DNA from: Chromera velia
Taxonomy: Eukaryota > Sar > Chromeraceae
Direction of reading: 5' to 3'
Length of the DNA stretch: 35,491 nucleotides
NCBI GenBank assembly: GCA_018398765.1
Contig: JAHBMJ010000944.1
Span: 1-35,491, forward strand
Shown: piece by piece, positions 11,089-22,629 of the stretch
How the letters are laid out: every line of letters begins with the position of its first letter
How positions within the stretch are numbered: position 1 is the stretch's first letter
Notes under the pieces: model-generated
What the model saw: the letters and a program-made list of their open reading frames with translations, nothing else
Database searches by the model: none
What the model was told of the DNA's origin: nothing
Position numbers and translations under genes: made by a program

Positions 11089-12989
11089 CTCTCTCTGCCT
11101 CCCTCTCTCTCTCTGAGAGGAATTGAGGGGGACATGCGACTTGGATCAAGAAGGATAGAGAGGGAGTGAAAGAGGCCGGGTGGTAGTGGATTATAAAGGA
11201 TGGGTGGATGGATGGACAGAGGGAGGGACGGTGGGACGGAAAACGCAGACGCCATAAAGAGAACAGAACGAGGGGCTGAGTCAGTGAGGAGGCGGCTTTG
11301 GATTGCAAGCAAAGCGATTGCCTTCATTTTTACCTGATTTCATTTTACACTGCTGTACTGATTGTTGGTCACCGAGGCGGCCTTCTGTCTGTACGAAAAG
11401 TGGGCGCCCCTTCAGTCCCTCTCTCCCTCCCTCCCTCCGAGCTGGATGGTAGGTGGTCTGTGTGAAAGATCTTCCTTCTCACGAGTCTTATTCTGTTTGT
11501 GTCCCTCACTCACACTTTTTTGTTTTCTGTTTTCGCTTCACGTCGCGATTGCTGCATGAGGAGGAAAGGGCTGGGTGCCTCTCTGGCATTCATCGATTTT
11601 CGTCAGTCCGGTTAATGGGAGAGCGCGTGAGAGAGAAGGAAAGAAGTGATCGAGGCGGAATGGAAGTACAAGAATGCTTTCGTCGACCCTCCTTCCTTCC
11701 TTTCGTCGTGCCGATTGGTTTTGCTCCAGAGTGATGCGGTGCGCGGTTGGTTGATCAGGCACGATCTGATCTCAACTCTCTGTCTGAAAAAAAAAAGGAA
11801 CAGACAATCGAATGAATGCCTGCATGAAAGAGAAACAAAAAGAGCAACAACGGACAGACAGGCAGACGAACTGAAAAGCAGGCAAACAGACAGAGAGACA
11901 GACAAACAGGCAGGCAGACAGATAGACAGACACGCAGACGGTAGAGTTGTTCGTCATATTTTGTCGTTGAAGAGAAGAAGGAAGGTCAAAAACCTTTCCC
12001 TTTCTCTTTGATTCCGTTGTCCAAATCACTCACCCTTATTTTCTATCTCCCCCTTCCCGCAGCAGAGCAGTTGTTCGTTCGCTCTGCATGACTCTCTCCT
12101 CAATAATTGTCTCTCTCTCTCTCTTATCCCCTCGCATCCTCAAGGGGGCGTGTCAGGTTGCATGTGCATGCCTACTTGTTTGTAGAGGCAGGTGCATGAG
12201 CTGCTCGATCGAAGAACTTGCATGAGAAGTCTCCGGCGGAAGAAAAGAAAACACCTCAAGAGAGTGCCTAACAGACAGACAGACAGACAGACAGACAGAA
12301 AGTGTTTATTTCTCGAAGGTGCTGGGCAGCATTGACGTTATTGGTTTGTTTGTTCTCCCTCTATCCCCATTTTCACTTTTTCTCTCTCCTCTTTGGTGAA
12401 AAGGGGGTTAAAGGCATTTTTGTCTTTCTCTTTAAATGTTCTCTTCAATCCTTCAAAACGGTTTCACCCAGCCGGATCTGATCTGCGCTGTGTGGCGTTC
12501 TGGGAGCACAAGCAAAAATGCAAATGAAGTCCTGGCAATTCTTCTTACGCACTACAAACGACACCCGCAAAGAAGGGAACCAAAAAAGGCACTCTTGAAA
12601 AGTCAGTGAAAGAGGAATGTTTTTGTCATTTGATCTTCTCTTCTTCTCTAAACCGATCTGTGAGTGCCTCCTTTGTTGTTGTTGTTGTTGTTGTGTTATG
12701 AAAAGACTGAACACGGAAAGGCGAAGAAAGATGTCGACACGCAGCTTGTGGGCGCGGGTAAACTCCCCCTCCCCCCCCTTTACACCGGCGAAGGAAGGGA
12801 AAGATTGAATTAAAAGGATGAGCTTGCAACCATGCATATTAAACGATCGTCTGGTGCAAAGTATAGGAGTCTGTGCAGCGTTATATCTCTCATCATGATG
12901 ATTTCATCATGTTGGGACTCGGATTGAGCTATCCAAGTCAAATGTAAAGTCTTGAATAACAAATATTGTCAAATAAACACTAAAATTGG
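11089..12989. other. Intergenic region 3' of the CDPK gene
   Basis: No gene recognised. The stretch begins with CT-rich sequence after the CDPK stop and presumably contains its 3' UTR. CAGA-type tracts lie at about 11870-11935 and 12268-12300, and a TTG array at about 12672-12693. Open frames here are low-complexity or short. Confidence 0.6.
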
Positions 12990-13004
12990 AAAAAAAAAAA
13001 AAAA
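12972..13004 (+). terminator. AATAAA followed by a 15-A genomic tract
   Basis: An AATAAA hexamer at 12972-12977 is followed 12 bp later by 15 consecutive A residues (12990-13004). This could be the 3' end of a retroposed transcript copied into the genome. It could also be a poly(A) signal for a + strand transcript with a chance A tract. It marks the edge between the repeat-rich sequence and the AT-rich block to the right. Confidence 0.4.
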
Positions 13005-13930
13005 CTTCAACTTTTTTTATACCCTGGCAACAGATAGACATAGCGGGAAGGCTTAGTACGGAACCAATCAATCAATCAATCAATGACCATTGTTACCACA
13101 CTCAGCGTAGCACTCTTGAATAAGAGTCGGAGTACTCTAGGGCACCACTAAATCATGTATCACTACTCTTAAGAATAATAACATAGATAATAACTCAATG
13201 ATAACATACTACCTAGGGGGACAAAATTAATGCATATTATATCTAAGAAGCATATCTTCAACACAATCATCATGGGCTTGTGACACCCTAGTAAAAGTAA
13301 TCTAACGTCAGACTAGAAGATAACTTCCTATTTATATATAGCTCTGTCGTTTTGCTTTATATGTTAAATCTGTAAAATTAAAAAATGGTAGTCTAGGAGC
13401 GCTCTAGAACCCAATGTGAGACCCGTAGGACCCAACTAGTTAGTATAAGTCTTCACTAAGTCTACTTGGTCAGCTTGGTCCAACGCTGCCCCTTTTATTT
13501 GACAAACTTAAATCTTCGCTTTTTTAAAAAAAATTATGCATTAATTTTGTCCCCCTAGGTAGTATAACTCTTATTATGAGTCTTATATATGTTAGCTTGA
13601 ATCTCACCTAGTCTCTAGCCGGGCCCTCAGTCGGCGTAGTGGCCACCATTATGAAGCGCTAGATTACGCTGGATTATAGATGAAGCAAATACAAATACTT
13701 GCAGAGCTAGTGTGGGGCACTATATAGCCTTATAGGCTAGTCTCATCGGTGTTTCAAATTATTTTTTACCCAGCTTTCAACCTTTTGTTCTAGCTTTTGT
13801 TTTATACCAATGTTCACATTATTGTTCACATATATATCATATTCAAATACACTGTAGCACTGCATATGGAAGCATTTAGTATCATAATTCATGCCTGGCC
13901 TTCAGCCTGGCCAGCATCCACAGTAGCATC
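13005..13930. other. AT-rich block between CDPK and HAD gene ends
   Basis: The composition changes sharply. The block is AT-rich, without the TCTG/CAGA tetranucleotides seen elsewhere apart from a short AATC array near 13067, and has no long open frame. It ends at the stop codon of the - strand HAD gene (13931). It contains the inverted-repeat element at 13206-13565. It probably supplies the HAD 3' UTR and may be transposon-derived. Confidence 0.65.
13206..13565. mobile_element. MITE-like element with perfect 31-bp terminal inverted repeats
   Basis: Bases 13206-13236 are the exact reverse complement of 13535-13565. The arms begin atactacctaggggg. The enclosed 298 bp are AT-rich and non-coding. 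The trinucleotide AAC directly flanks both outer ends (13203-13205 and 13566-13568), which could be a 3-bp target-site duplication. The size and lack of an open frame fit a non-autonomous DNA transposon. The superfamily cannot be named from this one copy, and a long-armed hairpin with another role is possible. Confidence 0.6.
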
Positions 13931-14975
13931 TCACGTAGTCCCCATTCTCTTCTGGTCTGTAAGCCTAATCCCCTCCTTGCGATCGAATTGGTAGCCCGTT
14001 TGGATTCTTCGCCCGGCGTCGTCTTGGGCTGACACGCAGATGTTCAGGAAGTCGGCACTCGTCACACCCCGAATCCTGTAGAGAAGTAAATTTGACACGG
14101 AGGGAATGAATGGCAAGACATCGATCGACACGGGCATCCATCCATCCATAAATAAAAAGGGAATTCAAACCAAGAGCGCCACTGAGCGCCAAGCGCCTGG
14201 AAGAGTCACAGCAAAAGGGGCTTTTCCTTCAGGCATGATAAGTACGGACGTGCACGAATGTATATGGAGTATGAGGAATTCTAATAGGTGCATGCACGCT
14301 TTCTCCCCCTTTTCCATGCCGACACACAGACTATATGTTCTTTCTTCCTCTTTCTTTTCGTCTCGCAGGCACACAGACTCCCAGACAGACAGAAAGAAAG
14401 ACAGACTGTATGTTTCTTCTTCTCCCTTCTTTTCTTCATGTGCATAACAGACAAAAAGAAAGAAACAACAAAGACAAAAGACAAAAGAACAGAACCAACA
14501 ATCAAACAGCGTGGGCAAGGGACCCGAAAGGTGAGATTAAGCGCCCCTTGCCTGACTTTCACGTGATCACTGGGTTCACACGTTGATCCTCTGCTGCTTC
14601 CACTCAAGACAAAAAGAAAAAAGAAGAAAAAGACAAGAAAAAAAGAAGAGAAAAAAGAAAGAAAAAAACAACAACAACAAAAAGAAAAAAACTGCATGTG
14701 GGCACCGGTACCCTCATGTTCTTTAGACAGGGGGTGGGGAGTGGGGGGGCGAATTTATGGAGGGGGATTCTTCTGATGCTGTGTCGTCGTCTGTCGCAGA
14801 AGTACTCTTTTGGTGGAAACGAAACTCTCCAAAGTCCCATACCAAAAGAGCGACGGTGCTCGGTTGGGCCGTGAACCTTCTCCAAAACCTCTTCAGGATT
14901 CCTTCTCTACACGACCACCCAACCCCCAGCAGGCACAACCCAACTACAAAGACAGACAGACAGACAGACAGACAG

Positions 14976-15010
<35 letters not shown>

Positions 15011-15016
15011 CTATAC

Positions 15017-15053
<37 letters not shown>

Positions 15054-15232
15054 GCTCACGCACCTAGGATGGTCCAGAGCGAGTTCCTTCTGGGAGGGGT
15101 CCGAATTGCCCCACAGGACGAAATTCAACCGTGCGTTTCGGAGACTGCAAGCAGACACAGAGATAACAAGGCTAACTTCACCACACCACGCACGCACGCA
15201 CGCGCGCGCGCACACACACACTCTCTCTCTCA

Positions 15233-15294
<62 letters not shown>

Positions 15295-18200
15295 CACGAG
15301 AACCTTTGCATTCAAATAAGGACAACAGATGCGCTGAGGTACAAACACAATCCATCTGATCCACCGGCGCATTGGACGAGGAGTAGACAGAAAGAAAAGG
15401 CACCCCATTGAGATCATGCAGACCAAACTACAAGAGTATAGAAAGCAAAAGGAAAGTCCTTTGCCTTCCCCTCTCTCCCTCCCTCCCTCCATGCTTAATT
15501 CCTCACGTGTCTCTGCGGTCGTTGGCCATGGCCACGAGAGGTTCGATCCGGTCGTCAAAGACCTGAATGAAATCAGGCAGGAAGGATGGGAGAGAGAGGT
15601 AGCGATTGATTAAGGAGAAACAAAAGGTGGAAGCAATGGAGAGAGAGTTTTCGTCACTAAACGATGGCCATCGCAGGCTTCGTCCGTGTGGCCGTGAATC
15701 CCCCCTGCCGCCCTTTTCTGTTCCTTTGTTTCTTTCTTTCTTTCTTTCTCTCTTTCTTTCTTTTCCATCTCACAGCTTTCTTTGTGTGGACACTGCAACA
15801 AGGACCCACCCTTCCACCCACCCACCCTCCCCATGTCATCCATCCCCCAAAGCGACCACCTGGCTCTTCCTTCCTTCCTTCCTTCCTTCTGGTGCAGCAG
15901 GCAGGCCTGTGCGATGGATCAAAGAGACATCTGTCTATCTGATCGTCACCGCAGTGACGAAGAATTCTCTAGAACAGTGTGTCAAGCTCACAGGAAACAA
16001 ACAGAAAAGAGGAGAAACAGAACGTGTCCTCATTTCCTCAACTAACTGACTGACTCACATGCACAGGGACGTTCGGTTTCCGTCGGAACTTCCGAGTGAC
16101 GAAATCGATGATGTCGACCTTGTCGCTGCAATCAATCAATGTGATTGTTTTGTTTTATTGGATGCACTCCGTTTGGGACATGCAGGGAGAGCCAATGTAT
16201 TTCAAGAAAGAGGAAGGGAAAGGGCGTCGGGGAGGGAGGAGGACTGAAGAAACGACAGATGCGCATTCAAATGCATTCAATCCTCTGTGTCTCCCTCTCT
16301 CCCTCCCTCTCTGTCTGTCTGTCTGTCTTTCTGTCCGATTCTTCCTGCTCAAATGCAGACAGGAAGTGGAGAGGAGGGAGAGAGAGGGAGACAGAGGGAA
16401 AGAGAAAGAGGGGGAAGGAGGTTGCAGATGGACACCGAGGCTCTATCTTTCGGACCAAAAGAAGAAAAAAGAAAACGAGGATGGAAGAAAGGATGAAAAA
16501 TAGCGAGAAAAAGAGAACCACAGCGAGAACGAAAGAACGACAGACAGAAAGAAAGAACAAAAGAATTATAATCAGATGGAAAGAAAAAAGAAAGCAGACC
16601 GACCGACCTGAACGATCTTGCCCTATAGATTCGAATCTTGCCGTCAGGGAATTCGACGGAGAGGTTGGGAGGTCCTTTTCTGTTAGGCTTTCCTGGTCGG
16701 TAGGGCGGTCGAGGGTCCTTTTTCCGGACCTGCAATCCCCCCCATGCATCCATGCATGCACATTCATTCATTCATTCATTCATTCATTCATTCAATGCGT
16801 ATGCATGCATGAGCGTGCACGTCTGTGAACAAACCGAACCAGACATGGAGAGAGACAGACAGAGAGACAGAGAGACAGACAGAGAGACGGACTTGGAGCT
16901 CCCCCCTGTTGAGGATCTGGATCGTCTCTGCGAGGGACCTGGAGGTGATCAGGTGGACGTCCTTTCGGAACACCTGCACAAACAAACAAAGAGACACATG
17001 CACACGTCCCGCTGCTCATGTCTGTACGCTGTACTGGTGGGGACCTCGTTTTCTTCCTCACTGATCCCCGCGATATACAGAAATAAAGAACGAACCGAAA
17101 TTCCCCCCCTCTTGCATGCACGTACGAGGGCCATCCTGAATCAGCGAGCCAAGACTTCAAGCGCAGGTGTGCAGAGAACATGTGTTGATGCGACTTCACG
17201 AATAAGAAGGCTGACAAAATGAATGAATGACTTTTGACAGTAGGTCAAATGCCCAGCACAGAGAAAAGAGAGAAAACGAGGAGAAAGCACACCGAAATTG
17301 ATTACATGAGAGAGAAAGTACGCCAGAACCAAACAGATGGATGATGTCAGCAACAGACTGCCGGTCATGTCACATCAGGCAGACATGCAGACCTTGGTCA
17401 AGTACGCATTCACTTTCATGCAGAATTCTTTTTACATACAAAATACATACATGCATACATATACACAAAATGAATGCATACATCAGACAGACATGCAGAC
17501 CTTGGTCAAGTACTCCACGACCTCGAACGGTGTCGGCACGAGTTTTGCTTCCCAATCATCGTCTTCTTCTTCTGCAATCCCTCTTTGCCTCGCCCTCCCC
17601 CGGTCTCTCTGCATCTCCTCCTTTGCCTGCAGGAGCCCAATTGCAACTTTGAAGATACAAAAAATGTTGAAGGAAGTATTCGGCAAGCTCAAACAATGAT
17701 GTGTTCTCGGTCCAGCAGACACCGACAGAGAGAGACAGAGAGGGGCTGCCATATCGCTTCTCTTCTGCCCCCATCTCGACCACACACGCGTGCAGTAGTC
17801 GGCCAGGCACGCACAGGTGCGCGCACATGCTGACAAAACGGGACAGATAGGTAGAGAAATAAAAAATGTGCATGAACATACACATATACACATACAGTAA
17901 GCCAGACCGACACTCAGCCGGGTAGACAGAGATAGAGCGAAAGAAATAAGAGAGTGTTCAGTGGATGATCATGTGCATGTACGCGGAGAGTTGAGGTCAA
18001 CGGAAGGCAAGGGAAAGTAAGGGAAAGGAAGGGAAAGAGGGAAGACAGACTTAATTACTAATCCACTCGCTCTACTGGCCGGCCGTCCCTCCCAATCTTC
18101 ATGTGAAGATCCAGTCACTTGACTTGACTTGCATGCGTTCAGTTGACTCGAACGCAAACGAGTGCCTCACTCTTCCACCGACCCACCTGTTCGAAAGCGT

Positions 18201-18676
18201 TCATGGCATCAAAGGTTGACGTTCCATACTTCTGCCTCAACTCTTCCCGAAAGCTGCGGCGCCTCCAATGGCTCTTCAGGAAGTCCACGCGCCAAGGAAA
18301 AGGGGCTCCGCCGCGCTCCTCTATTGTAGTGCCTAACTTCTTTTCTACCTGCAAACAGACAGACACACAGACAAAGCGGCATGCAGACGAAAAACGTCAG
18401 AGAGTGCACAGGTTAGGTGGATGGAAACACACACAGAGACAAGAAGGTGAGGGACGGCAGGAAGGCAGGCAGGCAGGAAGGCAGAGTTACCACCGTGTTT
18501 GTACAATTCTGCATGCTTGTCTTCCACCCCTCGCCCCTCTTTGCCAGACCTGCAGCTTTTCGTTTCTGTTTTCCGGAGGCACCGGGTCCACTGACTGCAT
18601 TCTGCCTCACTGTCCCTCTTTCTCTCGGGGGTGTTCATCCATCCAGATGGTTTCTTTCCGCCTTCCGTCTTCTCGA

Positions 18677-18724
<48 letters not shown>

Positions 18725-21700
18725 GAATTGACGACCAACAAAAGCAGAGACTGACCGCCATGATTTCTTCACTCAGCCAGCGGAGAGCAAATACTCCTTC
18801 GTATCCGAACTCGGAAATGAACCTGAAAGGAAGGAAGGAAGGAAGGAAGGAAGTAAATTGACACGGACGGACATAAATATTGATTGGAATACTCAGACTG
18901 CATATGCTACTGAAACGCACTTATCCACACTTTCTTTGAACAAAGCATGACTACCCACCCTGGCACGGAGAGGAGAGGAGAGAAGCATTCATTATCAACC
19001 TGCCCGTGCATGAACGTCCCTCCCGCTACACTCTTGATTCATTCAATCCGCTTATTTGTTGCCGTTCTTTCTTTCTTTCTTTCTTCCTTCCAAACGGATG
19101 CCACCTTCCTTACTAAAAATCAGTGTCCACATTTTTACATACACTGAATCCGTACGAAATTTATTGCAGGACAACATCTTGACAGCATACAGCAAACAGA
19201 TGAACTTTACCCTGCCTGCCTGCCTGCCTGCCTGCCTCATTCATCTACCCACCGACCGACCGAGACCAGCGAACTCGAGATGAAATCCACCAGGGCATTC
19301 CCCCATCTCCGTCACCTGCCCGCCCGCCCGCGCGTGCACACACATACACACACACACACACACACAGAGAGAGAGAAGTGATGAAAAAGCGAATTCTGGA
19401 CAGGGAAGAGAAAACAGATACGCAGAAGCAAATTAGCAAACCGACTGACGCCTATGCAACAAACAGGCAAGAAGAACAACCAGTAGGCCCACAAAAAAAT
19501 CACAGAAAAACGGACAAAGAGGTCACACGAGAAATGGGCAGAATGGAGAGAAAAGGCAAACAGAAAGGACGGACGGTGAAAAGAAAGAAAGGGGGAAAGG
19601 AACAAAAAAAGAAAAAAAGGAGGAGAAAGGAAAGGGTGAAAAGAGGGGAGGAAGGGAAGGAAGGAAGGAAGGAAGGAAGGAAGGAAAGAACCAACCGACC
19701 AACGAACAAATCAACCAACCGAATCTTTCAGAGAACCAGTCTGGCCACAGAATCGCGGCTGCTCTCCAGGTCGCCTCACAGAATTCCTTCTGAGAGTCGA
19801 AGAACAGACCTGAGAGAGCGAGAGCCAGAGCGAAAAAAAAAAACAATCGGCCAATCATGCAGCAGAAACGTTCAATCGCCTTGCGTGCCAAACGACTGTC
19901 ATGCAGGGCACGCGTCAACGGTTTACTGCTTTACAAAAAAGACGAACAAACAGAGGACAACTAGACATGCAGGCCGGCGAGCACACAGACAGGCAGCCAG
20001 ACAGACGCATCGCAGATGACCATGTCGGACGAAAGGAAGAACCAGACAGAATCAGTCCCCCAGTCCAGACACGAAGGAATTGATAGAATGGACAGAATCG
20101 AATCGATTCAATGTAGTCGAGGGCAGAGCATCTTTTTCTGACATTCTGACGAATATACGTGAGTATTCTCAAGCACAGTGGGGCTTGGCTGACCGTCGAA
20201 GTCCATGATAATGACGTCGGGTCCGGCAGGCACCGCCTCTTGGGGCACCGTGAGGTCTTCGTCCTTTTTGAACGGAAAGTTCATCAGATCCATCGCCGCG
20301 TCCCGTCTCTGTATCTGCTCACGCTGCAGAGCCAGGTCGCCGTCCCGCATTTCGTCTGCAGCGCTCCTGCACTCTCTCTCTCGCACATGCGCAAACACAA
20401 ATCAGGAATACATTCATACACGGGGAGGGAGCATCACATAGATGGGTGCGTGCACATGCAAACAAATGGTACCACGCTGCAGACCGTACCCCATCTGGAG
20501 GACATGCGTGTTGGTTGCCTTCACATACAGACACACAGAGAGACTGCAAATATGCGTGCAACAAAAATTTGGCAGACACACAGACAGGCATAAAAGAGGC
20601 GAGGGAAAAAAAGGATCAACGAAAGAAACATCCACTGTCTGACTGACTGACCTGTTGCCTTCCTTCACCAAGGACAACGGAAACTCTCTTTGGAATTCCT
20701 CTTTCTCGTCCTTCACCTGTCTCCCCCACCGTCTCCACAAAGTTCTCAGCACAGGTCTTCTCTTCAAGACCCACTTTCTGTATTCCCTCAGCCAATCCAG
20801 GATTTCGTCCTCCTTCCTGCCCTCTTCAGGTTCGGGTCGAATCAGAGGGATGACGTCCAGCTGGACGGGGCGGCAGCCGAACTCCTGCACGAATTGTTCG
20901 CCCTCCCTGATCTGAAAAGCCCTCACGCTCAACTCCATGAAGTCGAGGTACTTCCAACGGAGCTCCCTCCTCTCATCATACCCCAACTTGTCCCACCCCT
21001 CTATGATTTCCCGTGCCTCCAGGTCCAGACTGTTCACGACGCGCACCAGTTCAACCTCCCGCATCTCTTGCACCGCCTCTTCGAATTGCTTTGAATTCAA
21101 TTCGCCGTCTTCTTGCATCGCTGCAGGAATGCGAGTCAATTACAACACGGGAGAGGCGGAAGGAAAGCTCCGTGCATGTACATGCAGTGACTGAAAGGGA
21201 GTACGCGTCGCAGTGATGAGCATACAGACAGAAAAGTAGAAAGGGAGTACGCGTCGCAGTGATGAGCATACAGACAGAAAAGTAGAAAGAAACGCAAACA
21301 CATTTGCAATGACAGGGGGGCGAAAAGGAGACAGGCGGCCTCCATACTATGAGGAGAGCGAGTGTTTTTTCACTTCAAGTGGGGTGTCTGAAACTCCCTC
21401 AGGTGCCGACTGACTGACTGACTGACCTGCTATGTCAAGGAGGCGAAATTGTGTGTTCCAGATGTCCTTCAGATGACGAGGCACGTGGCTGGTCTCCTCC
21501 ATGATTTGCTTCCCGAGAGTACGTGCTGCATGCGTGGAGAGGGGAAGAGGAGAGAAGAGGAGAGGAGAGGAGAGGCGAGGCGAGGCAGGAACACATGCAG
21601 GAGGAAGTATATGAAGGCGCATAGCTGAAGGCAAGCAATTGTGGAAGGAATATTCAGACTCACACATCTTTCTTTTGTTCTCCTGCTGTGCTTCAAGATC

Positions 21701-22629
21701 ACACACCCATCTATCTATCCATCCATCCGTCCATCGGGTTACAATGCAGGCAGCTCGCTTGCCATCATAAAGATAGAAGAAAGAGACACGAACTGCATCA
21801 ATGGTTTGCAATTGGACAGGCAGGCAGACAGACAGACAAGGGAGGCACGTAAACACATGCAGAAATCTACGGATAGGCAGACTGACAGACCGACAGACGA
21901 ACAACATCGCCCCTCTTTTCTTCCTTTTACGCACACAAGAAGAGAGGCAAGAAGAGAGAGTGACGAAGAAAAGCTCTCACGACAAGAGAACAACATGGTC
22001 CCTCAGAAAATAGAGGAACGAAGCACACCATCCAATAGCTATGAAGAAAACGGGAAAAGAGGCGACCAGTTTCATCACAGCAAACTCCGTGTGCGTGTAC
22101 AGGACAGGACAGGGCGAGGATCTCATCTGATATTCCGTGTATGATCGATCAGACTTCTTCGTCTTCTTGTTCATTTTTATGAAAGCCGAGACCGTCGTTC
22201 CTTTCCTGTGCTCCTTATGCGCGCATACACACAGATAGGCACAAGAGCCCCCCACGGCAATGCATCCATTCGTGTGCGCAAATGTTGGCATGTTCTACGT
22301 TCCGGACCTTGCGCGCTGTCGTTGCCCTCTACGTCTGCGACCTGTCTGAGTTCGGCCAACAGCGCCTTCTGCTTGGGGCTCAGCAGACGGTCGAGAAACT
22401 CTTTATTGCTCTTAGGCTGCGACAGGTCTGTGCTATAGTAGTCGTAGTGCTTCTGGTCTTCTTCTGAGGGGCTTCCGAGGAGGGCTGTGTGGGCGAAGGG
22501 CGGGGTGGGTAGGAAGAAGGATTGGAAGTTCGGTATTGGTCTCTGTTTGAACGAGGAGATGGAACGAGGAAGCGGCGGTTGGGGGTGTAGGAATGCGCGG
22601 GCAACTGCAAGCATGTTTTTATTGTTCAT
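13931..22629 (-). CDS. HAD-superfamily hydrolase, plant/cyanobacterial type, long N-terminal extension, 15 exons
   Basis: Exons from 5' to 3': 22629-22308, 21525-21427, 21120-20652, 20366-20194, 19809-19720, 19315-19267, 18822-18756, 18348-18187, 17626-17501, 16973-16893, 16729-16608, 16125-16059, 15562-15507, 15144-15064, 14075-13931. The product is about 702 aa. HAD enzymes use an Asp nucleophile, usually as phosphatases. Motif I is IIMDFDGLFFDS (D352, D354), motif II HLITSRS (T529), motif III SDKVDII (K589) and motif IV HVFDDRIE (D612, D613). The GYEGVFALRWL segment and the ending HPRIRGVTSADF match my memory of plant and cyanobacterial HAD proteins. Residues 1-350 are an extension with no recognised domain. 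The start is uncertain: the frame is open to an ATG at 22791. The substrate is unknown. Confidence 0.8.
14324..14640 (-). repeat. Dispersed repeat, copy in HAD intron 14
   Basis: The - strand of this stretch matches the + strand of 25141-25400 over roughly 240 bp with high identity, including cttgagtggaagcagcagag, cagtgatcacgtgaaagt and cccacgctgtttgattgttgg-type segments. It ends with a unit gaaaagaagggagaagaag plus aaacat-a-agtctgtct. A more diverged unit follows at about 14324-14365. Within the core, ggcaaggg and cccttgcc (between about 14513 and 14554 on the + strand) can pair as an 8-bp stem. It lies inside the 988-bp last intron of the HAD gene, in sense orientation. Confidence 0.8.
14950..15060 (-). 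repeat. TCTG/TG/TC microsatellite cluster in HAD intron 14
   Basis: On the + strand this reads as CAGA, CA and GA arrays. On the sense (-) strand it is TCTG and TC, as in introns of the + strand genes. It lies immediately downstream of HAD exon 14. Confidence 0.9.
15186..15292 (-). repeat. CA/GA microsatellite in HAD intron 13
   Basis: Arrays of CGCA, CA and GA on the + strand lie between HAD exons 13 and 14. They are responsible for several low-complexity frames on both strands. Confidence 0.9.
16766..16794. repeat. (ATTC)n array in HAD intron 10
   Basis: About seven cattcatt-type units sit in the 163-bp intron between HAD exons 10 and 11, next to GCATGC palindromes. Confidence 0.9.
17373..17513 (-). 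repeat. Duplicated 5' splice site of HAD exon 9
   Basis: A 33-bp segment that spans the last 13 bases of exon 9 and the first 20 bases of intron 9 (17481-17513) is repeated with one mismatch at 17373-17405, 108 bp into the intron. The intronic copy therefore carries a second, almost identical donor site. Confidence 0.85.
18673..18728. repeat. (GAAA)n array in HAD intron 7
   Basis: A gaaa/caaa tetranucleotide array on the + strand (TTTC on the sense strand) lies downstream of HAD exon 7. A related GGAA array occurs at about 18826-18852 near its acceptor. Confidence 0.85.
19560..19690. repeat. Purine-rich tract in HAD intron 5
   Basis: Long GA/AAG-rich sequence ends in a GGAA array (about 19648-19685). 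On the sense strand it is a pyrimidine tract just downstream of the exon 5 donor. Lys/Arg/Glu/Gly-rich frames on the + strand here are artefacts. Confidence 0.85.
20652..22629 (-). other. HAD gene exons 1-3: N-terminal extension with possible organelle leader
   Basis: Exon 1 begins MNNKNMLAVARAFLHPQPP and continues through basic, Ser/Pro/Phe-rich sequence with few acidic residues for about 45 residues, like an organelle transit peptide. The open frame upstream to 22791 adds a hydrophobic stretch (LLSVFVPSLCCLCALTHFCVA). If translated, this would give a signal peptide plus transit peptide, the arrangement used for complex plastids. Exons 2 and 3 encode charged helical sequence (EEAVQEMREVELVRVVNSLD, LDWLREYRKWVLKRRPVLRT) unlike any domain I know. 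Exon phases 1 and 1 match at both junctions. Confidence 0.6.
21193..21284. repeat. 46-bp tandem duplication in HAD intron 2
   Basis: Two consecutive copies of a 46-bp unit (beginning gaaagggagtacgcgtcg) occupy 21193-21238 and 21239-21284 with no mismatch that I can see, followed by the start of a third (gaaag). The unit is not low-complexity, so this is a recent local duplication. Confidence 0.9.

Larger units (their letters stand above)
13931..20366 (-). other. HAD gene exons 4-15: catalytic HAD core and cap
   Basis: Exon 4 ends within motif I, and exon 5 completes it (MDFD-G-LFFDS). The tiny 49-nt exon 19315-19267 was inferred because it is the piece that joins exon 5 (phase 1) to exon 7 (phase 2). 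It yields a sensible cap helix (WWISSRVRWFISEFGYEG). Exons 8 and 9 encode a longer, charged cap insert with an acidic EEEDDDW run. A possible extra exon at 14877-14906 is phase-compatible. I left it out because exon 14 joined directly to 14075 gives HPRIRGVTSADF, as the family expects. Confidence 0.75.

Noticed and set aside
14757-14906. Extra HAD exon (EGILKRFWRR) or alternative C-terminus ending SPPHSPPPV
   Set aside because: It is phase-compatible, but joining exon 14 directly to 14075 gives HPRIRGVTSADF, which fits the HAD family ending better.
19378-20019. 213-codon Lys/Arg/Glu-rich frame on the + strand
   Set aside because: It is a purine-tract artefact antisense to HAD intron 5 and exon 5.
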